Shown here one piece after another: positions 9,157 to 19,600 of a stretch of 64,000 bases of DNA. The first letter of the stretch is position 1. Every line of letters begins with the position of its first letter. Source of the DNA: Bacteroidales bacterium (lineage in GTDB: Bacteria; Bacteroidota; Bacteroidia; Bacteroidales; Marinilabiliaceae); contig SUWW01000005.1 in the NCBI GenBank assembly GCA_015061285.1, positions 180,235 to 244,234 of the forward strand. Reading direction: 5' to 3'. A program made the position numbers and the translations under genes. The notes beneath the pieces were generated by a model. The model was given only the letters and a program-made list of their open reading frames with translations. It did no database searches and was not told the DNA's origin.

Positions 9157-9472
9157 TGGTACACTCGGTCATTATCCAGTAATCTCTGTTGACAACAATG
9201 GTGTCATCATTGCAATAGATGAGAGTGACCGAAAAGCCGAAACGGCGCATACACGTTTTTTTACGGGAGTGATTATTCCTGAAGTAGATATTACAAAAAT
9301 TAGTTGGGGTTCGCGCGATGTGTTTTGTGCCTCATTGCGTCAACTCGTTGATGCAGAGCATGAAATTGCCATTGGAAAGCGTCCAGGATTGCTGCTTTTG
9401 AATGGATTCGACTTGAACGAATTTTGTATCGATAATATACATAACAGACTTATAGTTAATAAATTAGTGTAA
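9122..9472 (+). CDS. Small amidohydrolase-like protein without catalytic barrel
   Basis: This 116-aa protein begins with a segment like the N-terminal beta domain of amidohydrolases (VISVDNNGVIIAID, then TRFFTGVIIPEV, where family members usually continue into GxxNxHCH). It ends with a segment like the C-terminal part of that domain (GKRPGLLLLNGFDLNEF). The metal-binding TIM barrel of about 300 residues that should lie between is absent, and no HxH motif is seen. The reading frame is intact and overlaps DUF4296, so it may be a translated small protein or a cleanly deleted relic. The resemblance is from recollection of the family. It is not expected to be catalytic. Confidence 0.55.
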   Translation: MKFSSHLYFRTDGTLGHYPVISVDNNGVIIAIDESDRKAETAHTRFFTGVIIPEVDITKISWGSRDVFCASLRQLVDAEHEIAIGKRPGLLLLNGFDLNEFCIDNIHNRLIVNKLV

Positions 9473-9490
9473 CCATTTCTCGTGTTAGTT

Positions 9491-11440
9491 ATGCATACAT
9501 ACGTAAAATCAATAGTGTTGGCTGCATCCTTGTCAATCAGCATGACGAGTGCTGCCAAAAATGTCGAAACAACTTCGCCCGATGGTCGCTTGGTTGTGAA
9601 TGTAGCCGAAGAAGGTGGTAGCCTTTCGTACGTAGTAAAATACGATGGCTCCGAAATGTTAACCAAGTCGCGTCTTGGCTTTGTGTCCGAGTTCGGCGAC
9701 TTCTCGAATGGTCTCACTATCGATTCTTCGATAGTTTCGAAAGTAGACAACGAATACTCTCTCGATCGTATAAAAACAGCTCATGTTCACTATGTTGCCA
9801 ACGAATTGAAAGTATACTTATCAAACAAAATAGGACGTTATACAGTTACGTTTAGTGTGTCGAACAACGATGTGGCATTCCGCTACGAAGTGCCGCGCCA
9901 AGACAGAGGTGAACGTGGCTGCATACGTATGATGAAAGAGTCGACAACATTCAATTTTAGCGACAAAACCACATCTTTTCTTTGTCCTCAGAGCGATGCT
10001 ATGATTGGTTGGAAACGTTCTAAACCGAGCTACGAAGAAGAGTATGTACTCGATGCTCCGCTCGCCACAAAGTCGAAGTTTGGCAAAGGTTTCACATTCC
10101 CATGCCTTTTTCGTGTAGGTGAGCAAGGCTGGGTTCTCGTTAGCGAAACTGGCGTAGATAGCCGCTACTGCGCAAGCCACCTCAGCGACTACACTAATGA
10201 TGGCTACGAGATAGCATTCGCAATGCAGGAGGAAAACAATGGCAATGGCACTGCAGAACCAGCTTTTGCATTGCCTGGCGTAACGCCTTGGCGCACAATT
10301 ACAGTTGGCAAATCGCTTGCGCCGATTGTGGAAACTACTGCTGCGTGGAACACTGTGCGTCCGCTTTATACCACCGATTGTAAGTATAAATATGGCAAAA
10401 GCACCTGGAGCTGGATTTTGTGGCAAGACAACAGCATCAACTACGACGATCAAGTGGCTTTCGTCGACCTTGCAGCCGCAATGGGCTATAGTTACACATT
10501 GGTCGATTGCGCTTGGGATACTAATATCGGACGCGATGGCATGAAGAAACTTGCAGATTATGCGCGCACTAAGGGCGTTCAACTTTTCGTATGGTATAGC
10601 TCAAGTGGTTATTGGAATGATATTGTTCAAAGCCCAATAAATATTATGGATAGAGCTATTTCGCGCAAAGCAGAGATGAAATGGCTCAAAGAGATTGGCG
10701 CTGCGGGCATCAAAGTGGATTTCTTCGCTGGCGATAAGCAAGAGACTTTACGCCTCTATGAGGATATTCTCTCCGATGCCAACGACAATGATCTTATGGT
10801 GATTTTCCACGGATGTACACTTCCGCGTGGTTGGGAGCGTATGTACCCTAATTATGTTGGTTCTGAGGCAGTTCTCGCAAGCGAAAACCTCATTTTCGAA
10901 CAACATTTTTGCGATGTGTTTGGCACCAATGCAACACTCCATCCGTTTGTGCGCAATGCCGTTGGCTGCATGGAGTTTGGCGGATGCTTTATGAATAAGT
11001 ATATGCACCGTAGCAATGCTAAAGGAAATGTTCGCAGAACATCGGATGTATTCGAACTTGCTACCACAATTCTATTCCAAAATCCTATTCAAAACTTTGC
11101 TCTCGCGCCTAATAATCTCACCGATGCGCCGAAGATTTGCATGGATTTTTTGCGCAATGTGCCTACTACGTGGACCGAAACGCGATTCATTGATGGTTAT
11201 CCTGGTAAGTATATCGTACTTGCTCGCAAGAGTGCCGATAAATGGTATGTTGCTATAGCCAATGGCACCGACAAAGAGATCTCTATCAATTTAGCTAATT
11301 TGCCTTTTGCCGACAAGCAACTTGTTGAGTGCTATGCCGATAGCAAGGACGGCAAACCTACACTTGCTGAGGTTAAGTATCGCAAGAATGCTAAGATGCG
11401 TGTGACTCCTCTTTCTGGTGTAGTGTATGTAGAAAAATAG
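9491..11440 (+). CDS. Glycoside hydrolase family 97
   Basis: This is a secreted or periplasmic alpha-glycosidase of about 649 aa. After a signal peptide (ends MTSAA) comes the N-terminal beta-super-sandwich to about residue 290, then a TIM barrel with DNSINYDDQVAFVDLAA, YTLVDCAWD and FVWYSSSGYW, and a C-terminal beta domain. In GIKVDFFAGDKQ the Asp (about residue 410) is where retaining GH97 enzymes carry their nucleophile; inverting SusB-type enzymes lack it. An alpha-galactosidase-like retaining activity is therefore more likely than SusB-type glucosidase. GTG at 9482 is an alternative start, but the ATG at 9491 fits the signal peptide. No SusC/D pair is adjacent. Confidence 0.88.
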   Translation: MHTYVKSIVLAASLSISMTSAAKNVETTSPDGRLVVNVAEEGGSLSYVVKYDGSEMLTKSRLGFVSEFGDFSNGLTIDSSIVSKVDNEYSLDRIKTAHVHYVANELKVYLSNKIGRYTVTFSVSNNDVAFRYEVPRQDRGERGCIRMMKESTTFNFSDKTTSFLCPQSDAMIGWKRSKPSYEEEYVLDAPLATKSKFGKGFTFPCLFRVGEQGWVLVSETGVDSRYCASHLSDYTNDGYEIAFAMQEENNGNGTAEPAFALPGVTPWRTITVGKSLAPIVETTAAWNTVRPLYTTDCKYKYGKSTWSWILWQDNSINYDDQVAFVDLAAAMGYSYTLVDCAWDTNIGRDGMKKLADYARTKGVQLFVWYSSSGYWNDIVQSPINIMDRAISRKAEMKWLKEIGAAGIKVDFFAGDKQETLRLYEDILSDANDNDLMVIFHGCTLPRGWERMYPNYVGSEAVLASENLIFEQHFCDVFGTNATLHPFVRNAVGCMEFGGCFMNKYMHRSNAKGNVRRTSDVFELATTILFQNPIQNFALAPNNLTDAPKICMDFLRNVPTTWTETRFIDGYPGKYIVLARKSADKWYVAIANGTDKEISINLANLPFADKQLVECYADSKDGKPTLAEVKYRKNAKMRVTPLSGVVYVEK

Positions 11441-11460
11441 AAAAACGTGTAATAGACAAC

Positions 11461-11509
11461 AAACTCGTAGTTGTCGCTCGTTATGTGCGATGATTGCGAG
11501 TTTTTCTTT
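11461..11509 (+). terminator. Rho-independent terminator after GH97
   Basis: AAACTCG at 11461-11467 pairs with CGAGTTT at 11497-11503, with a further TCGC/GCGA pairing inside the loop. The T-rich run TTTTTCTTTTT follows. Confidence 0.6.
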
Positions 11510-11564
11510 TTAGCATACTTATAGACGTTGTAAGTAGGTCTAAAAATGTACGAATCTATAGTTA

Positions 11565-11604
11565 TGTAAAAAACAAAAGAGAGCGACACTCTAATGCCGC
11601 TCTC
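11565..11604 (-). terminator. Rho-independent terminator of waaA
   Basis: On the minus strand GAGAGCGG pairs with CGCTCTC (plus-strand arms 11579-11585 and 11598-11604). A T-rich run follows, seen as the A-run at 11566-11578 on the plus strand. It lies 26 bp after the waaA stop and faces the GH97 terminator. Confidence 0.7.
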
Positions 11605-11629
11605 AATATTTATGTCGATTGTTAATCGA

Positions 11630-12865
11630 TTAGTTCAAATTGCTCATTATCAATTTTGTAGCGCCGCACATCGATTTCACATATTCATCTGAGGCATGTC
11701 CAGCAGCAGAAAGTTTCTCTTTGTCGTTGATAAGAGTCGTAAGTATGCTTGTGAACGACTGATTGTCCGTCACTGCAAAACCGCCGCCACACGCTATTAG
11801 GTCGAGAGCCTCTTTGAAACGCGTGTGCTTTGGTCCGAAAAGCACTGGTATGCCGTATGTGGCAGGCTCGAGCGTGTTGTGTATGCCTTTGCCGAATCCT
11901 CCACCTACGTATGCTATCTGTCCATACTTATAAATAGCCGAAAGCATACCCATAGTATTAATAATAAGAACTTTGGCGTCGCTTGGATTTTCAATAGGTT
12001 CGGTGTAGAGGAACGTCTTTACCGTGAAGCGCGACTTGAGGCTTTGCACGCGAGCATTGTCGATCTCGTGTGAGGCAATTATCAATTTGATGTTGTTGTC
12101 TGGATTGTTTATGAAAGGCACGATGAGGTCTTCGTCGGGTGGCCAAGTGCTACCAGCAACGAATACGAGTGGCGCATTCTTCACGAATTCCTCTATCAGA
12201 GGAAACGATTTCGACGACTCCGAAATGGCCTTTACGCGGTCGAAACGTGTGTCGCCTGCTATGGTGTAGTGCTTCACGCCTATGCTTTCAAGCAGCTGGG
12301 CTGAATTTTTATCTTGTATATAAAGATGTTCGAAGCAATGAAGCATGTCGCGAAACCAAGCGCCATACCACTTGAAGAAAGGTTGCGCCTTGTCGAGAAT
12401 CATTGAGGCACCGAGCGTGCGAATCTTCTTGCTGCGCAATGCGTTGAGGAAGAAGTGCCAATATTCATATTTTATAAATATTGCCAAATCGGGGTTTATA
12501 GCCTTGATGAAGTGGCAAGCATTCCAAGGCGTGTCGGAAGGAAGATAGCAAACCACATCGGCAAGTTGGTAATTTTTGCGAACCTCATATCCAGAAGGCG
12601 AATAGAACGTCAGCACAATGCGACGGTCGGGTTGTTGCTGGCGAATGGCCTCAATGATTGGGCGCGCTTGCTCAAATTCGCCCATCGAAGCCGAGTGAAT
12701 CCAAACGCAAGGCTTATCGGCGTTGTAAGTTTTCAAAATTCTCCAAGTGTTGCGGCGTCCTTTGTATAGAAGACGTGCCTTGGTGTAGAAAAGGGAGGCA
12801 ATGGCCAATCCCGCGTTGTAAATAACCATGCCCAATAGATAGAGGGCTGAAATAATAATCTTCAT
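11630..12865 (-). CDS. waaA: 3-deoxy-D-manno-octulosonic acid (Kdo) transferase
   Basis: WaaA adds Kdo from CMP-Kdo to the lipid A precursor at the cytoplasmic face of the inner membrane, a core step of lipopolysaccharide synthesis. This 411-aa protein has an N-terminal membrane anchor (residues 4-25) and the GT30 motif IHSASMGEFEQARPI, whose Glu is the expected general base. The C-terminal GT-B half has VFVAGSTWPPDE, IIASHEID and YVGGGFGKGIHNTLEPA. Length is normal for the family. It is transcribed alone, with a TAnnTTTG-type element close upstream and a hairpin terminator. The divergent neighbour is a TPR protein. Confidence 0.92.
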   Translation of the reverse strand: MKIIISALYLLGMVIYNAGLAIASLFYTKARLLYKGRRNTWRILKTYNADKPCVWIHSASMGEFEQARPIIEAIRQQQPDRRIVLTFYSPSGYEVRKNYQLADVVCYLPSDTPWNACHFIKAINPDLAIFIKYEYWHFFLNALRSKKIRTLGASMILDKAQPFFKWYGAWFRDMLHCFEHLYIQDKNSAQLLESIGVKHYTIAGDTRFDRVKAISESSKSFPLIEEFVKNAPLVFVAGSTWPPDEDLIVPFINNPDNNIKLIIASHEIDNARVQSLKSRFTVKTFLYTEPIENPSDAKVLIINTMGMLSAIYKYGQIAYVGGGFGKGIHNTLEPATYGIPVLFGPKHTRFKEALDLIACGGGFAVTDNQSFTSILTTLINDKEKLSAAGHASDEYVKSMCGATKLIMSNLN

Positions 12866-12886
12866 TTATTGCGTATCTTGCGGCGG

Positions 12887-12894
12887 CAAAGTTA
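12887..12894 (-). promoter_or_regulatory. Minus 7 element TAACTTTG for waaA
   Basis: Read on the minus strand, TAACTTTG followed by GCCGCC matches the Bacteroidota -7 consensus TAnnTTTG. It lies 21 bp upstream of the waaA start. No good -33 TTTG was seen at the normal spacing. Confidence 0.5.
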
Positions 12895-12942
12895 CAATTT
12901 GTTTGAAAGTGTGCCATTCGTATAATTCTCATAAATACTTGT

Positions 12943-15075
12943 ATGGATTTGTTGAGCGTTCGTAAGGTTGTAGATGATGTGAATAATGATTTGTCGCATC
13001 TGCATGTTGGTCAAGCCTTGAAAAAAATTTCGAAAGCGGCTGCTAATACGGGAAGCGAAGAAGTTGTTAACGAGGCTAATTCGCTTATAAGAATTTATAA
13101 TGGTATGACCAGTTGCTTTGTGTCGGAAATGGCTGATCCTCAGCGCGAATCCATAATGAGGCAACTCGTGCTAAACACAAATACACTTGTCGATCTTTGG
13201 TTCGATAGAATGGCAGCTTCGCTAACTACATGGCGACGCTACGAACAGCCTTTGCCATCGGCAGAAGAATTGGAGACCTTGGCTCGTAAATATCTTGTAG
13301 CCCAGGTAAATACAAAATCTCATTCGATTTTTCGCGATCAGATATTTAATATGATATGGCGCGCATTTCCATCGAAAGACTTTTGCGAATCGGTGGAGCG
13401 CTTTATCTCTAACGCCGATTTGAGTGATGCTGATGCTGCTCATGCTGTGGGTGCTGTTGCATTGTCGCTCAACATGCATTTTTCGACCTACTATTGCGTT
13501 ATGCTTCTACGCTTGTTGAGCAGTCAGCCATCGCCTTTAGTTGAAGGTCGATTAGCAGTGGTTCTTTTGCTTAGCATCATGAAGCATAGTAGCTACTGGC
13601 AATGCGATTCTGCTCTTGTCAGTCAGTTTAATGCATATGTAGAATCATCGCGAAACAATGATTTTCTTTTTCATGTACTTACTATTATAGTACGTACGAA
13701 AGCAGTGAAAAATATGGCCAAGTCGCTCAATAACATAACGCCCAAACTTATTGAGACTATGTATGGCTCGTCCGATATAACTAAAGGTCAGATTACAGTA
13801 GACCACGATTGGGATGAACTCTTTCGTAACGACCCTTCGTTTAAGCGCGGTGTGGATAAAATATCTCGCTGGCAAGCCGAAGGTGCCGATGTGTTTTGGA
13901 CTACCACACGCCACATGCGCGATTTGACTTTCTTCGAGGAACTTTCGCGTTGGCTACTGCCATTCGATGCTAATAATTATGAGTTGCGCAAAGCTCTGGA
14001 TAAAGAAGCTCCCTATTTACGAGATTCTTTGCCTAAAGCGTTAGCCGAAGCGCCAATTATGTGCGATTCCGATAAGTATTCGTTGCTCTATAGCTTCTGC
14101 GCGCTGCCTATGGAAAATAAAGAGATGACTTGTACACTTTATAATGCTGATTTTGAGGCGACAGAGTCTGCCTTGCGAGAGTCGGGCGATGGCTTGATGA
14201 AAGATAGTCGACTTGTGGCAGCTAATGCTTTTGTGCAAGATTTGTATAGATTATACGAACTGTATCCGCACCGCGCCGAGTTGGAGCAAAATCCATTCAG
14301 AATGTTGGGCTTGTTGGATTGCAACCAACAATTGATAGCGCAGCTTGTTATCAATACTATCGATGATCAACGTATGGCTGAGTTCTGTGTCAATTACGAG
14401 CTCTACGACGATGCTCTTAGATACTATCAACAGCTTGTCAGCGACAACCCAAACGATGTTGATGTGTTGCGAAAATTGGCCTTTTGCATGCTGAAGAATT
14501 TGTCGTATCGCGATGCATTGCAGCAACTACTAAAAGTAGATTTGATTGCAGAACCTCATTTTTGGACAAAGCACAAAATTGCTGAATGCTATCACAACCT
14601 TGCAGAACCAACTAAAGAGGTCGAATACCTGAAGTCTGCTGTAGAATTGCGTCCTGACAACAAACCTATCGAGCGTAAACTTGCTCTGGCGCTTTACGAC
14701 ATTAAGCAATATGCCGATGCGCTAAAAATTCTATACAAACACCACTACGATGAGCCCAACGATGATGATATAATTCGCGAAATAGTGAAAAACCTATTTG
14801 CCGATCTTCAACCTCAACAGGCTGAGTCCTATTTGCAGAAACTTGGCAAAATAGACAAACGCGATAGGATAATGGCTGCGCATTTGGCTCTTGCTCAGCA
14901 CAAAATTCAGACTGCTATCGATGCATATCTATCGCTCTCTAAAGCCGACAGCCTCGTTGCCATCGATGAGATTGAGACTTCACGTGAGTGTTTCCTCGGC
15001 AAACTATCCAACCAAGAAATTGACCTCGTTATCGACATCATCAGTAACCGCGGACATGCTATAGATTTGGTGTGA
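12943..15075 (+). CDS. Large TPR-repeat protein of unknown function
   Basis: This 710-aa protein has no signal peptide and is presumably cytoplasmic. The N-terminal 450 residues are helical and unassigned. The C-terminal part, about residues 480-660, holds degenerate tetratricopeptide repeats: YELYDDALRYYQQLVSDNPN, AECYHNLAEPTKEVEYLKSA and ALYDIKQYADALKILYKHHY. TPRs usually mediate protein binding. It stands alone between the divergent waaA and the antiporter gene, so context gives no hint of its partner. I recall similar large TPR proteins in other Bacteroidales but no role. Confidence 0.75.
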   Translation: MDLLSVRKVVDDVNNDLSHLHVGQALKKISKAAANTGSEEVVNEANSLIRIYNGMTSCFVSEMADPQRESIMRQLVLNTNTLVDLWFDRMAASLTTWRRYEQPLPSAEELETLARKYLVAQVNTKSHSIFRDQIFNMIWRAFPSKDFCESVERFISNADLSDADAAHAVGAVALSLNMHFSTYYCVMLLRLLSSQPSPLVEGRLAVVLLLSIMKHSSYWQCDSALVSQFNAYVESSRNNDFLFHVLTIIVRTKAVKNMAKSLNNITPKLIETMYGSSDITKGQITVDHDWDELFRNDPSFKRGVDKISRWQAEGADVFWTTTRHMRDLTFFEELSRWLLPFDANNYELRKALDKEAPYLRDSLPKALAEAPIMCDSDKYSLLYSFCALPMENKEMTCTLYNADFEATESALRESGDGLMKDSRLVAANAFVQDLYRLYELYPHRAELEQNPFRMLGLLDCNQQLIAQLVINTIDDQRMAEFCVNYELYDDALRYYQQLVSDNPNDVDVLRKLAFCMLKNLSYRDALQQLLKVDLIAEPHFWTKHKIAECYHNLAEPTKEVEYLKSAVELRPDNKPIERKLALALYDIKQYADALKILYKHHYDEPNDDDIIREIVKNLFADLQPQQAESYLQKLGKIDKRDRIMAAHLALAQHKIQTAIDAYLSLSKADSLVAIDEIETSRECFLGKLSNQEIDLVIDIISNRGHAIDLV

Positions 15076-15186
15076 GAAGGGAATGGTGTCTCCGTAAGTA
15101 GAAATAATATTCTGTCTATATAGATAAATATTTTGTGTGCAAGCCTTTTTATAGTTACTCTGTCTATAATTATGCTTGTTATACCG

Positions 15187-15213
15187 TTTGCGTGAGTCCT
15201 CTTTGTAATTTTG
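15187..15213 (+). promoter_or_regulatory. Promoter for nhaC (TTTG and TAATTTTG)
   Basis: TTTG at 15187-15190 and TAATTTTG at 15206-15213 fit the Bacteroidota -33/-7 pattern, although the 15-base spacing is a few bases short. The start codon is 20 bp downstream. Confidence 0.5.
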
Positions 15214-15233
15214 CCGCGCATAAACAATAATAG

Positions 15234-16514
15234 ATGAAAAACGATAAGGGAGTTTTCTACCGTAGTTGGCTGTCTCTGTTGCCATTAGCACTGTTTTTAG
15301 TTACATATCTTGGAGGCTCGATAGCTATAGGAGATTTCTATAAAATACCCATAACTATAGCATTTTTAGTGGCTTCGGCAGTAGCCATGGGTGTAAGCAA
15401 GGGTAATCTTAATAAGCGAATTAAGATTTTTTCGGCTGGTGCCTCCGATAAAAATATCATGCTGATGGTATGGATATACATTCTTGCAGGCATATTTGCG
15501 GCAACAGCCAAAGCTACAGGTGCCGTAGATGCCACGGTGAATTTCACGCTTTCGCTTCTGCCGTCTAATATGATTTTGCTTGCGCTCTTTTTGGCTGCAG
15601 CTTTTGTGTCGCTCTCGATAGGCACATCGGTAGGCACAATCGTTGCACTTACGCCCATTGCTGCAGGTGTGGCAGCACAGACAGGTCAGTCGCCTGCCGA
15701 ACTTGCTGCTATTGTTGTTGGTGGCTCATATTTTGGCGATAATCTATCCTTTATTTCCGATACCACAATAGCTGCCACTCAAACTCAAGGTTGCAAGATG
15801 AACGACAAGTTCAAGATGAATATTCGAATCATCTGGCCTGCATTTGTGGCTATGATTGTTTACTGTGTTGTGGCTGGCTTCAATGCCAATGCTGCTCCTG
15901 AAGTTGGGAATGTTGATGTAGTAGCCATTGTCCCATATGCAACAGTTATTCTGCTGTCAATCATAGGAGTAAACGTGTTTGTCGTGCTTGCGAGTGGCAC
16001 TTTGCTTACAGGCATAGTGGGTATAGCTACTGGCAGTGTGCCATTTTGGAATTTTTTGTCGGTTATGGGTAGTGGCGTGACCGGCATGGGCGACCTTATT
16101 GTTGTTGCCTTGCTCGCTGGTGGCATGCTCGAACTTATTCGTGCTAATGGTGGTGTACGTCTAATTATAGATATGTTTCAGAAACGAGTGCATGGCACAC
16201 GGGGAGCCGAGCTATCTATAGCAGGCTTGGTGTCTGTGGCCAATGTATGTACAGCCAACAACACTGTAGCAATAATTACAATTGGTCGCATAGCTAAAGA
16301 CATCGCAACACGCTATAATGTTGATGCACGACGAGCCGCAAGTTTGCTCGATACAGCTTCGTGTTGTGTGCAAGGATTGTTGCCATATAGTGTGCAAATG
16401 CTTTTGGCCTCAACACTTGTTGGTTGCTCTCCGCTCGAAATTTTACCTCACTTGTATTATCCCCTTTTTATTGGCATTTGCGCATTTTTATCGATTGTTT
16501 TGCGCAAACATTGA
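15234..16514 (+). CDS. nhaC: NhaC-family Na+/H+ antiporter
   Basis: This integral membrane protein of 426 aa has about 11 hydrophobic segments. Family features include SIGTSVGTIVALTPIAAGVA (about residues 126-145) and GGSYFGDNLSFISDTTIAAT (about 160-180), where the charged residues inside the membrane are typical of ion-coupled NhaC/ArsB-like transporters. The likely role is exchange of Na+ for H+ across the inner membrane. Some NhaC relatives carry organic acids such as malate/lactate, so the substrate is not certain. It is a single gene with its own promoter. Confidence 0.85.
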   Translation: MKNDKGVFYRSWLSLLPLALFLVTYLGGSIAIGDFYKIPITIAFLVASAVAMGVSKGNLNKRIKIFSAGASDKNIMLMVWIYILAGIFAATAKATGAVDATVNFTLSLLPSNMILLALFLAAAFVSLSIGTSVGTIVALTPIAAGVAAQTGQSPAELAAIVVGGSYFGDNLSFISDTTIAATQTQGCKMNDKFKMNIRIIWPAFVAMIVYCVVAGFNANAAPEVGNVDVVAIVPYATVILLSIIGVNVFVVLASGTLLTGIVGIATGSVPFWNFLSVMGSGVTGMGDLIVVALLAGGMLELIRANGGVRLIIDMFQKRVHGTRGAELSIAGLVSVANVCTANNTVAIITIGRIAKDIATRYNVDARRAASLLDTASCCVQGLLPYSVQMLLASTLVGCSPLEILPHLYYPLFIGICAFLSIVLRKH

Positions 16515-16570
16515 TAGCTTCATATTAAATATACTGAGATTCAAAAGAGCAAAAATTCTAACATAATGTT

Positions 16571-16578
16571 TAATTTTG
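16571..16578 (+). promoter_or_regulatory. Minus 7 element TAATTTTG for carB
   Basis: TAATTTTG matches TAnnTTTG and lies 27 bp before the carB ATG. A -33 TTTG was not found at normal spacing. Confidence 0.45.
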
Positions 16579-16605
16579 TGGCCCGATAATATATAATCCA
16601 TCATA

Positions 16606-19600
16606 ATGAATAACGAAGTAAAAAAGGTCGTCATCTTGGGTTCGGGAGCCCTAAAAATCGGTGAGGCCGGCGAGTTTGACTACTCGGGTTCGCAGGCACT
16701 CAAAGCTCTCAAAGAAGAGGGCGTGCACACAGTCCTTGTAAATCCTAACATTGCTACCATTCAAACATCGGAAAACATTGCCGACAAGATCTACTTTTTG
16801 CCAGTGACTCCGTATTTTGTAGAGCGAGTAATTCAAAAAGAGCGACCTGAAGGTATTTTGCTTTCTTTTGGTGGACAGACAGCACTTAACTGCGGTATAA
16901 AACTTTTCGAACAAGGAATTCTCGAAAAGTATAATGTTAAAGTGCTTGGTACACCTGTTCAAGCCATTATCGACACCGAAGATCGCGAGATTTTTGCCAA
17001 CAAACTTCGCGAGATTGATGTTAAGACGCCTAAAAGTATTGCAGTAAATACTGTTGAAGAGGCGCTAAAAGCTTCCGACGAAATTGGATTCCCAATTATC
17101 GTGCGTGCTGCGTATACTCTGGGTGGTATGGGTAGCGGTTTCTGTAGCAATAGAAGCGAACTCATCGAGCGTGCCGAAAATGCACTCTCATACTCCAATC
17201 AAATACTCGTGGAGGAATCGCTGAAAGGTTGGAAAGAAGTTGAATATGAGGTCGTTCGCGATAAGTATGACAATTGTATTACTGTCTGCAACATGGAAAA
17301 CTTCGACCCTCTTGGCATACATACGGGCGAAAGTATCGTTGTTGCGCCATCGCAAACGCTTTCCAATTCGGAATATCATAAACTTCGTGAACTTGCCATA
17401 AAGATTATCCGCCATGTAGGCATTATTGGTGAGTGCAACGTTCAATATGCACTCGATACCAATAGCGAAGATTATCGCGTGATTGAGGTTAATGCTCGTC
17501 TTTCGCGTTCATCGGCTTTGGCGTCAAAGGCTACTGGTTATCCTCTTGCCTTTGTGGCTTCGAAACTTGCGCTTGGTTATGGCCTTTGGGAACTCAAAAA
17601 TTCAGTAACCAAGACTACTCCAGCATTCTTCGAGCCTGCGCTCGACTATATTGTATGTAAAATTCCTCGTTGGGATTTGAGTAAATTCTCAGGCGTATCG
17701 AAGCAGATTGGTTCCTCAATGAAATCTGTAGGCGAGATTATGGCCATCGGTCGAACCTTCGAAGAGGTTATTCAAAAAGGTCTGCGTATGGTCGGACAGG
17801 GCATGCACGGATTTGTTGCTAATCAGCCTCTTAAGAATATAAATATTCTCGAAGAACTCAAAAATCCTACCGACAAACGAGTATATGCTATCTCCGAAGC
17901 CTTCGAGAAAGGCATGACGGTTGACGAAATACACGACATAACTCGCATCGATAAATGGTTCCTTGAGAAACTTTATCATATCTATAATATCAGCCTTGAA
18001 CTTCGTAAATGCAGCACCATGCAAGAGGTCTCTGACGAGTTGCTCCTCTCGGCTAAAAAGGCTGGCTATAGCGACTTCCAGATTGCGCGTTTGGTATTCA
18101 AAGATACCCAGACTCGCATGGAGGAACAGCAGTTGCGCGTGCGTACCAATCGTAAAGAGCGCAACATCTTGCCTGTTGTTAAGCAAATTGATACAATGGC
18201 AGGAGAATTCCCTGCTCAGATTAATTATCTATATCTCACATATAGCGGTGAACAAAACGATGTTCAGTACGTCGGCGACCATCGTTCAGTAATCGTGTTG
18301 GGCTCAGGAGCTTATCGCATAGGTTCGTCTGTTGAGTTCGACTGGTGCTCGGTGAATGCCATAAATACAATCAAAAAACATGGTTTGCGCTCGGTTATGA
18401 TTAATTACAACCCCGAAACCGTTTCTACCGACTATGACGTCTGCGACCGACTATATTTCGATGAACTCACCGAAGAGCGCGTGCTTGATATTATAGATCT
18501 CGAGCAACCTAAAGGTGTTATAGTTTCGGTGGGTGGCCAAATACCTAACAATTTGGCTATGAAGTTGCATCGTCGCAATGTACCTATACTTGGTACTTCG
18601 CCAATAAATATCGACCGAGCAGAGAACCGCCAAAAGTTCTCTACCATGTGCGACGAACTTGGCATCGATCAACCACGATGGAGCGAGCTTACCACAATCG
18701 ACGATATTTATAAATTTGTTGATGAGGTTGGATTCCCTGTGCTTGTGCGTCCATCATACGTACTCTCGGGCGCTGCCATGAACGTGGTGTCAAACAAGCA
18801 GGAACTTGCTCACTTCTTAACACTTGCGGCCAACGTATCTAAGGAGTTCCCAGTTGTGGTTAGCCAATTCATCGAAGAGGCTAAAGAGATTGAAATTGAC
18901 GCTGTGGCTCAAGACGGCGAGATGATAGCTTATGCTATATCAGAGCACATTGAGTTTGCTGGTGTTCACTCAGGCGACGCTACGATTGTGTTCCCTCCAC
19001 AAAAACTTTATGTTGAGACTATTAAGCGCATAAAGAAAATTGCACGCGAGATAGCGCGAGGATTGCAAATCAGCGGTCCGTTCAACATGCAGCTTTTGGC
19101 TAAGAATAACGATATAAAAGTTATCGAATGCAACTTGCGTGCTTCGCGAAGCTTCCCATTTGTATCTAAAGTGCTGAAAGTGAATCTTATCGAACTTGCT
19201 ACGAAAGTTATGCTTGGCGAAAAAGTTGAACGCCCAAGCAAAGATTTGTTCGATATTGATTACGTGGGTATAAAAGCACCGCAATTCTCATTTGCGCGCT
19301 TGCAGAAAGCCGATCCAGTTCTTGGTGTGGACATGTCGTCGACAGGCGAGGTAGGATGTATTGGCGACACGTTCGACCAAGCAGTTCTCGAGTCAATGCT
19401 ATCGGTAGGTCATAAACTACCAGAGAAAAATATACTTATATCATCGGGTCCTGCGCGTTCGAAACTTGAACTCCTTGATAGCGCGCGTTTGCTTGCTGCC
19501 AATGGTTATCATATTTTCGCCTCGGGAGGCACACATCGCTTCTTGTCGGAGAATGGTGTTGACAGCACGCTTCTTCATTGGCCTGATGAAGATGTCAAAC

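Noticed and set aside
9821..10582. 253-codon minus-strand frame
   Set aside because: It lies fully inside the GH97 gene, which is well supported by motifs; the antisense text has no recognisable features.
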